Source of the DNA: Candidatus Kapaibacterium sp.
GTDB lineage: Bacteria; Bacteroidota; Ignavibacteria; Kapaibacteriales; UBA961
NCBI GenBank assembly: GCA_023253875.1
Contig: JALRFC010000032.1
Span: 1-11,220, forward strand
Length of the DNA stretch: 11,220 nt
Direction of reading: 5' to 3'
Below are positions 6,389 to 11,220 of this stretch, piece after piece (within the stretch, counting starts at the first letter, position 1; each line of letters starts with the position of its first letter). A model generated the notes under the pieces. The model saw only the letters and a list, made by a program, of their open reading frames with translations, was not told the DNA's origin and did not search any database. The position numbers were made by a program, and so were the translations under genes.

Positions 6389-7972
6389 ATGAAAACGATT
6401 CTTGTTGTTTTATGTATACTGATGCAATTACCCGTACTTCATGCATCCGAATCCTCAATTCCACTTCCTCCCATTTCATTGTCACGTGCAAAGTCCCATA
6501 TCGAATTGCTTGCATCCGATGAAATGCGTGGTAGAAATACACCAAGTCCTGAATTGGAAAAAGCTGCCGCATATATAGCAGGACAATTCAAAGACTTAGG
6601 TTTACAACCTATCAATGGATCATATTTTCATACGTATGTATTGGAAAGACTTCACTTGGATAAGCCAACAACCTTCATGGTTAAAAAGGGTCTTGCTATT
6701 ACTGAAATGGCATTGAAAGATGATTTCATCCCTTTTGAATTTTCCGGTTCAACTACAGTTGATTATGCATCATTGGCATTTGCAGGATATGGCATCACAG
6801 CACCGGAATACAAGTATGATGATTATAAAGATCTTGATGTCAAAGGAAAAGTTGTGGTCATTCTCCGTGGTGAACCTCAGATGGATAATGATAGCAGTGT
6901 CTTCGAAGGAAAACGATTTACAAAATATTCCCGCATGCAATCTAAAATCAAAACTGCAGTCGCAAATGGTGCAGTCGGCGTCATTGTATTATCGTCTCCT
7001 TCCAATTCAATGAAAATTAGACCTATCGGATTTCCTTGGCCCTCACTCTATCCGAATATTCCGGCAGATGCGCTTCCTCTTTCACGAAGAAATGCAGATA
7101 GTCCTAATATCCCTGTCATTAGCGCAGGAGAACGATTCGTTGACATCGTATTTGGAGCAGTGGATACACTCAAAGCATGGCAAAAGAATATTGATTCTTT
7201 GATGATTACGCAATCAAAAGTGATTCCTACGATTGAAATTCTCTCTTTGCAAACCACGCTTCGCTCAGAAAAAGTAGAAGTGAAGAATGTGATGGGTATG
7301 ATCAAAGGAAGTGAATTACCTGAAGAATATGTGGTCATCGGTGCGCATTATGATCATGTCGGACATTCAAGACCAAATGACCCTGCAAAAGATTCAATTT
7401 TCAATGGAGCAGATGATAATGCTAGTGGCACAACCGGCATATTACTTTCAGCAGAAGCTATTGTCAATGCACCTTCCAAGCCCAAGCGATCTATAGTATT
7501 TGTCGGATTTTCCGGTGAAGAAAAGGGTTTGCTTGGCTCTAAAGCATTTGCGGACAATCCACCACTTCCCATCAAGAATTGTGTGGCAATGCTGAATATG
7601 GACATGATTGGTCGTTCTGTGAATGATACATTATATATCGGCGGAAATACTCGTTGCAAAGAATTGGCTGACTTGAATGCAGAAGTGAATCGTACATTGT
7701 TTGATTCAGATGCATTCAATGTGTCCTATACCATTGAACAATATTTCTTCAGAAGTGATCAGGCAAGTTTTGCAATGAAGAGAATTCCGGTATTGTTTTA
7801 CTATACCGGCGAACATGAAGATTATCACAAAGTAAGTGATGAAATCAGCAAATTGAATATGGATAATTTGGTGAAGATTGCAACACTGTGTTCACATACA
7901 GCATGGTCTGTGGCAGACCTTCCAATGAGACTTCCCTTCACGCCATTACCGGGCGATGATTTGTCTGATTAA
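6389..7972 (+). CDS. Secreted M28-family zinc aminopeptidase with PA domain
   Basis: The 527-residue product starts with a signal peptide (MKTILVVLCILMQLPVLHA, likely cleavage after A19), so it acts in the periplasm or outside. After an N-terminal segment there is an inserted PA (protease-associated) domain at about 120-220, recognisable by 'VKGKVVVILRGEP' and 'NGAVGVIVLSSP'. The peptidase M28 fold follows with the co-catalytic di-zinc ligands in family order: H320 (GAHYDHVG), D343 (NGADDNASG), the E377-E378 pair (FSGEEKGLLGS), D405 (NMDMIGR) and H480 (EDYHKVSDE). All are intact. M28 enzymes of this layout remove N-terminal residues from peptides; the specificity here cannot be read. An upstream ATG at 6347 lies inside dnaG and would spoil the signal peptide, so 6389 is chosen. 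The stop overlaps the convergent folC stop by four bases. Its operon with a primase probably reflects shared expression rather than shared function. Confidence 0.9.
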   Translation: MKTILVVLCILMQLPVLHASESSIPLPPISLSRAKSHIELLASDEMRGRNTPSPELEKAAAYIAGQFKDLGLQPINGSYFHTYVLERLHLDKPTTFMVKKGLAITEMALKDDFIPFEFSGSTTVDYASLAFAGYGITAPEYKYDDYKDLDVKGKVVVILRGEPQMDNDSSVFEGKRFTKYSRMQSKIKTAVANGAVGVIVLSSPSNSMKIRPIGFPWPSLYPNIPADALPLSRRNADSPNIPVISAGERFVDIVFGAVDTLKAWQKNIDSLMITQSKVIPTIEILSLQTTLRSEKVEVKNVMGMIKGSELPEEYVVIGAHYDHVGHSRPNDPAKDSIFNGADDNASGTTGILLSAEAIVNAPSKPKRSIVFVGFSGEEKGLLGSKAFADNPPLPIKNCVAMLNMDMIGRSVNDTLYIGGNTRCKELADLNAEVNRTLFDSDAFNVSYTIEQYFFRSDQASFAMKRIPVLFYYTGEHEDYHKVSDEISKLNMDNLVKIATLCSHTAWSVADLPMRLPFTPLPGDDLSD

Positions 7973-9297
7973 TGCTGAATTCCATATTGCTCCAATGCTT
8001 GCAAAGCTTCATCAGCTACATAAAATGATCCCGTAATCAATACGGGATTATTTTTTTGAAATGCATATTCCACGGCTTTTCCAACCGATTCATGATGCAT
8101 GGCATTGATGGATTGGGCTTGAGCCATGACAGATAATTCTTCAGCATTCATTGCTCTTTCTATATGTGGCGTACAGCAATGTACTGTCATTCCCATCTTG
8201 GCAAGAATCTCAAGCATTTCTTTGATTGGTTTGTCTTTCATTACTCCGAAGACAATTTCCCATGCATGATTCGGATAACCACAAGATGCTAGTGTCTCTT
8301 CCAAGCGACGAAGACAAGCAGTATTATGTCCGACATCGAGTATGATCAGTGGCGATGTACTCAGCACATGAATTCTCCCTTTCACTCCGGTCAAATGCAT
8401 GCATTCGGCAATTCCTTTTCTGATTGCATGATCAGGAATTTCGAAATGAGGCTGTAAAGACTTCACCGTGAGTAGAGCAGTGAGTATATTTCTTGCTTGA
8501 TGTTCCCCAACTCTATCTGCGGAGAGTTGAGAAAACTGTCTCTCACCAATCGTACAATCAAGATGCATAGTGAGATTTGAATGCATAGTGAGATTCGTAT
8601 AGGAGCACAAATCATTCACCACGAATACTTCGCCAGTATGTTTCTCGGAGGCATGTGATGTGAAGCATGCAATCAATTCGCTTCTTTCTTCACCGATGAT
8701 CACAGGACATCCCTCTTTGAAAATTCCCGCTTTTTCTCCTGCAATCGTGATCAAATCATTTCCGAGATATTCCGTATGATCGAAATCAATTGATGTGATC
8801 ACAGTCGCTACTGGTTTTTCAATCACATTCGTTGCATCGAGTCTGCCCCCCATGCCTGTCTCAATGATGGCAATATCCACCTGTTCTTTTGCGAAATATG
8901 CGAATGCCATCGCAGTTGTCACTTCGAAAAATGTGGTATGCTCGCGCTCGATTTCCGGCATCATGATATGAGCAAGTGAAGCAATATCTGCATCACTGAT
9001 CATCTCACCATTGATTCTGATTCTCTCATTGAATTGTCGAAGATGCGGCGAAGTGTACAAGCCTACACGATACCCTGCTGATTGTAAGATTCCAGCCAAA
9101 AGTGAGCATACAGAGCCTTTGCCATTTGTGCCCGCAACATGTATGCACTTCAATGATTGTTGCGGATTTCCTAGAAATGCAAGCAGCGATTCAATACGCT
9201 CTAATCCCGGCTTGATACCGAAGCGATGCAAAGAAAAGAGATATTCCAATAGTCCTTTTACTGCAGGAAGTGATGAATCAGCCATGATTATGCTCAT
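7969..9297 (-). CDS. folC: Dihydrofolate synthase / folylpolyglutamate synthase
   Basis: FolC is a Mur-ligase-like ATP-dependent enzyme that joins glutamate to dihydropteroate and/or lengthens the polyglutamate tail of folates in the cytosol. The 442 residues show the family motifs in order: GTNGKGS P-loop (56-62), YTSPHL (81-86) and ERIRING (91-97), FFEVTTAMAF (123-132), ETGMGGRLDATN (146-157), TSIDFDHTEYLG (168-179), GEHQARN (264-270), DVGHN (321-325, usually DGAHNP), GVMKDKP (351-357) and ITGSFYVADEAL (421-432). Residues 235-246 contain a six-residue tandem duplication. The start may be ATG 9297 or ATG 9285; neither has a Shine-Dalgarno. Upstream lies the tRNA-Thr terminator, so folC needs its own promoter in the 40 bases between, but I see no convincing one. 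The last 30 codons include the terminator of the opposing operon. Confidence 0.95.
   Translation of the reverse strand: MSIIMADSSLPAVKGLLEYLFSLHRFGIKPGLERIESLLAFLGNPQQSLKCIHVAGTNGKGSVCSLLAGILQSAGYRVGLYTSPHLRQFNERIRINGEMISDADIASLAHIMMPEIEREHTTFFEVTTAMAFAYFAKEQVDIAIIETGMGGRLDATNVIEKPVATVITSIDFDHTEYLGNDLITIAGEKAGIFKEGCPVIIGEERSELIACFTSHASEKHTGEVFVVNDLCSYTNLTMHSNLTMHLDCTIGERQFSQLSADRVGEHQARNILTALLTVKSLQPHFEIPDHAIRKGIAECMHLTGVKGRIHVLSTSPLIILDVGHNTACLRRLEETLASCGYPNHAWEIVFGVMKDKPIKEMLEILAKMGMTVHCCTPHIERAMNAEELSVMAQAQSINAMHHESVGKAVEYAFQKNNPVLITGSFYVADEALQALEQYGIQH
8022..8057 (+). terminator. Intrinsic terminator of the YbbR-dnaG-M28 operon, inside folC
   Basis: ATCCCGTA (8028-8035) pairs perfectly with TACGGGAT (8041-8048) across a five-base loop. 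The stem can extend through a G-T wobble and five more A-T pairs to 8022/8054, and it leads straight into seven Ts (8051-8057). It lies about 50 bases past the M28 stop, the right place to end rightward transcription. The same bases encode the conserved PVLITGS stretch of FolC on the other strand. Read leftward, the stem is not followed by a good U run, so folC transcription should pass. Confidence 0.8.
8560..8595 (-). repeat. 18-base in-frame tandem duplication within folC
   Basis: Two copies of the same 15 bases (AATCTCACTATGCAT on the minus strand, at 8581-8595 and 8563-8577) lie exactly 18 bases apart and encode NLTMHS-NLTMHL in FolC residues 235-246. The segment lies in a poorly conserved part of FolC between the GEKAGIFK region and the GEHQARN motif, where a loop can take an insertion. 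The near-perfect identity suggests a recent slippage duplication. Confidence 0.8.
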
Positions 9298-9336
9298 TTA
9301 CCGTTCAAGGGATGACAAGTCAGTATATTTGCAAAG

Positions 9337-9372
9337 AAAAAAAGCCGAAACACGTGAAGTATTTCGGCTTTT
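9337..9372 (-). terminator. Intrinsic terminator of tRNA-Thr
   Basis: On the minus strand AAAAGCCGAAA (9372-9362) pairs perfectly with TTTCGGCTTTT (9350-9340) over an 11-base loop, and the T run continues to 9337 (seven Ts in all). It begins two bases after the tRNA 3' end, as expected for a single-tRNA unit, and separates it from folC downstream. In the plus direction the T run is only four bases and no gene precedes it, so it is read as a minus-strand terminator. Confidence 0.8.
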
Positions 9373-9373
9373 G

Positions 9374-9446
9374 AGCCAACTATCGGACTTGAACCGATGA
9401 CCTGCTGATTACAAGTCAGCTGCTCTACCAGCTGAGCTAAGTTGGC
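9374..9446 (-). tRNA. tRNA-Thr, anticodon UGU
   Basis: The minus strand folds into a complete 73-base cloverleaf: acceptor GCCAACT/AGTTGGC, D arm GCTC/GAGC with loop AGCTGGTA, anticodon stem GCTGA/TCAGC with loop CTTGTAA (anticodon TGT, preceded by T33), variable loop AGGTC, and T arm ATCGG/CCGAT with loop TTCAAGT. All stems pair without mismatch. The discriminator is U, and the 3' CCA is not encoded, so it must be added by the CCA enzyme. UGU reads ACA and other ACN codons. A37 of ANN-decoding tRNAs such as this carries t6A, the substrate of TcdA encoded just to the right. The gene stands alone, with its own promoter and terminator. Confidence 0.96.
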
Positions 9447-9468
9447 TTTCTCTCTCAAAAAGAGAGTG

Positions 9469-9499
9469 CGAATTTAGAGAATTTTTTAGTTCAAGCAAA
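9469..9499 (-). promoter_or_regulatory. Promoter of tRNA-Thr
   Basis: On the minus strand TTTG (9499-9496) stands 19 bases before TAAATTCG (9476-9469). This fits the Bacteroidota TTTG-N19-TAnnTTTG promoter with one mismatch in the -7 box, and it is placed 22 bases before the mature tRNA 5' end. A small CTCTC/GAGAG hairpin (9452-9456 with 9462-9466) falls in the leader between promoter and tRNA. This is the best two-box promoter in the window. Confidence 0.55.
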
Positions 9500-9514
9500 T
9501 ATTTTTTTTGCCTC

Positions 9515-10219
9515 ATGTATTTGGACCATCATACACATATCTCAGGAATGCCGAGCAAAGCGGCTGAAATCATGAGAATATATTCCATGGATGCGGTACA
9601 TATTGAGGACTTGAAACATATACCCAATCTCCGTTCATTGGGTCATGGATTTACCATCGGACTCCATCCCATGTCTTATCATGGCATGTCATTCGATCTT
9701 GTTTCGACCATTATTTCTGAACACAGAGAACATATTCTTGGTATCGGAGAATGTGGTTTGGACACTCGATTGGATATTCCAAGAAAAGAGCAGATTGAAC
9801 TGTTTATCAAACATGCGGAATTGGCAATGGACATGCATCTTCCTTTAATCATCCATTGCGTGCGTTCTCATGATGACATCGTACTTTTGCATCGGACATT
9901 GAAGCCAAGCAATCCATGGATCATGCATGGATTCAATCGCACTGAACAGATTGCCAATTCTCTACTCGATCAAGGAATACTACTCAGCATCGGAAAGGAA
10001 TTATTGGATCACCGACATCCTATTTCCTCATTTTTCAGAAAAATAGCTGAATATCCCTTCTTTTTGGAAACGGATGGCAAGGATATTGCAATACAATCAC
10101 TCTATCAAAGAGCTTCGGAACTGCTCGATATGAGCATCGAAGAGATTTCAACCATACTTATACAACATGCTCGGCAAGTATATGGAACAATCAACTTCAA
10201 CGGTCCCACATTGGAATAG
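9515..10219 (+). CDS. TatD-family metal-dependent hydrolase/nuclease
   Basis: TatD proteins are TIM-barrel, divalent-metal-dependent enzymes with DNase or RNase activity in the cytosol. The 234 residues are somewhat short for the family (about 260). Metal-site motifs are all present: H6-x-H8 in LDHHTH, E79 in GIGECGLD (77-83), H114 in IIHC, H138 in MHGF, and D187 in LETDG (184-188). The final helix 'IQHARQVYG' matches the family's closing 'N..R.F' helix, followed by a ten-residue tail. The protein begins MYLDHHTHI, so the start at 9515 is secure without a Shine-Dalgarno. Its last 38 bases overlap the start of tcdA, indicating a coupled operon. Substrate cannot be deduced; it could be a general DNase of the TatD type or a deacylase-like relative. 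Confidence 0.88.
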   Translation: MYLDHHTHISGMPSKAAEIMRIYSMDAVHIEDLKHIPNLRSLGHGFTIGLHPMSYHGMSFDLVSTIISEHREHILGIGECGLDTRLDIPRKEQIELFIKHAELAMDMHLPLIIHCVRSHDDIVLLHRTLKPSNPWIMHGFNRTEQIANSLLDQGILLSIGKELLDHRHPISSFFRKIAEYPFFLETDGKDIAIQSLYQRASELLDMSIEEISTILIQHARQVYGTINFNGPTLE

Positions 10220-10940
10220 TCGAACTGCATTGCTTTATGGAGATGAAAACATTTCTTCATTGCAACATAAACATGTCTTGGTCATTGGTCTTGGCGGTGT
10301 AGGTTCATTTGCCGCCGAATTTCTCGTCAGAGGTGGAATCGGTGCATTGACAATTGTCGATGGTGACACGGTGGACACCACCAATAGAAATAGACAATTG
10401 CCAGCGCTCATTTCCACAAATGGTGAATGGAAGGCAGATGTAATGGCAAAGCGTCTTCTTGATATTAATCCGGAATTACAATTGACTGTTCATAAAACCT
10501 TTATTGAACGAGATATCACTGATGAGTTATTGGAAGTGCAGTATGATTATGTGGTTGATTGCATTGATACCGTGGCGCCAAAAGTAAGTTTACTCAAAAA
10601 AGCATTTGCAAAAGGCTATCCAATTGTGAGTTCCATGGGAGCCGGTGGAAAAACAGATCCAACGATGATTGAAATCAATGATATCAGCAAAGTGCATCAT
10701 TGCAAACTTGCTCGATATGTCAAGAAAAGACTGCATCGCAGTGATATTCGCAAAGGAATCATTGCCGTGTTTTCACCCGAAGAAGTTTCCGAACATGCAT
10801 TGGCTTTGACGGAGAATACACAGAATAAGGTTTCCTATTATGGAACAATCTCTTATATCCCTGCATCATTTGGTGCCTTCTGTGCATCGGTTGTCTTACG
10901 AGATCTCATGAATGAACTCCCACTGAAAAAACGCACATGA
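10182..10940 (+). CDS. tcdA: tRNA threonylcarbamoyladenosine dehydratase (TcdA/CsdL)
   Basis: TcdA is an E1-like (ThiF-fold) enzyme that uses ATP to dehydrate t6A37 in ANN-decoding tRNAs to the cyclic form ct6A. The 252-residue product shows the family order: the N-terminal 'SRTALLYGDENI' segment, the nucleotide-binding GLGGVGS (36-42), acidic D60 at the end of the next strand (LTIVDGD), NRNRQ (68-72), the acidic VDCIDT stretch (125-130), SSMGAGGKTDPT (150-161), a basic segment KKRLHRSDIRKG (181-192) and the closing GTISYIPASFGAFCAS (221-236). The start must lie upstream of residue 11 and the only suitable one is ATG 10182, so the 38-base overlap with the TatD-like gene is real. The stop overlaps the RND gene start (ATGA). 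No sulfur-transfer partner genes (csdA, csdE) are adjacent. Confidence 0.88.
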   Translation: MEQSTSTVPHWNSRTALLYGDENISSLQHKHVLVIGLGGVGSFAAEFLVRGGIGALTIVDGDTVDTTNRNRQLPALISTNGEWKADVMAKRLLDINPELQLTVHKTFIERDITDELLEVQYDYVVDCIDTVAPKVSLLKKAFAKGYPIVSSMGAGGKTDPTMIEINDISKVHHCKLARYVKKRLHRSDIRKGIIAVFSPEEVSEHALALTENTQNKVSYYGTISYIPASFGAFCASVVLRDLMNELPLKKRT

Positions 10941-11220
10941 AATTATCATCCATAAGTATTGAAAGACCCGTTCTCAGTATCGTGATGTCAATTGTCATTG
11001 TACTCTTTGGCATCATCGGTTATACATATCTTGGCATCAGGGAATTCCCTGCTGTAGATCCACCAATCATTACGGTGAATGTGGCATATCCGGGTGCAAA
11101 TGCCGAATTAATGATAAAGGCAGTAGTTATTCCCCTTGAACGTGCTCTTAATGGTATACCTGGTGTAAAATATATTGCTTCAGATGCGGGAAATGATGGC
11201 ACTTGTTTAATAACAGTGGT
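10937..11220 (+). CDS. RND efflux pump inner-membrane subunit (N-terminal part)
   Basis: The visible 94 codons match the start of AcrB/MexB-like (HAE-1) proton-driven exporters: MKLSSISIERPVLSIV, a first membrane helix (about 11-31), the 'YLGIREFPAVDPPIITVNVAYPGA' stretch, 'PLERALNGIPGVKYIAS' and the beginning of the 'G..LITV' strand of the porter domain. The rest, including the proton-relay helices, lies beyond the right edge. Such pumps normally have a membrane-fusion adaptor gene just upstream; here tcdA takes that place and overlaps the start by four bases, so the adaptor must be downstream or elsewhere. Cargo cannot be inferred. Confidence 0.88.
   Translation, partial: MKLSSISIERPVLSIVMSIVIVLFGIIGYTYLGIREFPAVDPPIITVNVAYPGANAELMIKAVVIPLERALNGIPGVKYIASDAGNDGTCLITV

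Noticed and set aside
7905..7919. GGTCTG/CAGACC hairpin near the end of the M28 gene, considered as folC terminator
   Set aside because: The stem is six bases with a three-base loop and has no T run on either strand; it is ordinary coding sequence. I see no clear terminator for folC.
9324..9331. TATATTTG on the plus strand, an exact -7 promoter match
   Set aside because: No plus-strand gene follows before 9515, no -33 partner was seen, and transcription would run antisense through the tRNA terminator and tRNA. Most likely chance in AT-rich DNA.
9495..9511. GCAAA...TTTGC inverted repeat before the TatD-like gene
   Set aside because: Only five pairs in an A/T run, and it overlaps the tRNA-Thr -33 box. 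Too weak to call an operator or terminator.

Overview
The window looks like a piece of chromosome from a Gram-negative bacterium of the Bacteroidota/Chlorobiota/Ignavibacteria/Kapaibacteriota neighbourhood. This placement is an inference. It rests on TAnnTTTG-type -7 promoter elements in front of several genes, few Shine-Dalgarno sequences, RecF and ClpB N-termini in the style of that group, an outer-membrane-type lipoprotein signal and an RND efflux pump, and AT-rich DNA (about 40% G+C by eye). Coding density is very high. There is no phage, insertion sequence, CRISPR array or other mobile element, and no gene-free stretch longer than about 135 bases. Nearly everything is housekeeping.

Layout. 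(1) 1-365, minus strand: the N-terminal part of RecF, cut by the window edge. (2) 500-1810, plus strand: a ClpB that stops at residue 436, near the start of the middle domain, so it has the N-domain and first AAA+ domain but no second ATPase. A long hairpin with a T-rich tail begins 10 bases after its stop and lies inside the end of the convergent pdxH gene. (3) 3405-1826, minus strand: a two-gene unit of a periplasmic zinc/manganese-type metal-binding lipoprotein followed by pdxH, with ATGA-type overlap. (4) 3531-7972, plus strand: a tight operon of a YbbR-domain membrane protein, DNA primase DnaG and a secreted M28-family metallopeptidase. It ends in a strong intrinsic terminator buried in the 3' end of convergent folC. 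(5) 9297-7969, minus strand: folC, with a small in-frame tandem duplication. (6) 9446-9374, minus strand: tRNA-Thr(UGU) with its own promoter and terminator. (7) 9515 to the right edge, plus strand: an overlapping operon of a TatD-family nuclease, the tRNA t6A dehydratase TcdA, and the start of an RND efflux pump inner-membrane subunit.

The genes cover DNA replication and repair (RecF, DnaG), protein quality control (ClpB remnant), cofactors (PdxH for pyridoxal phosphate, FolC for folate), metal uptake, extracytoplasmic proteolysis, tRNA supply and modification (tRNA-Thr, TcdA), and efflux. I see no exotic new system. The points most worth a second look are the half-length ClpB that keeps good expression signals, the two plus-strand terminators that double as coding sequence of the opposing gene, the metal-binding lipoprotein without transporter genes beside it, and the tRNA-Thr next to an enzyme whose substrate class includes that tRNA.
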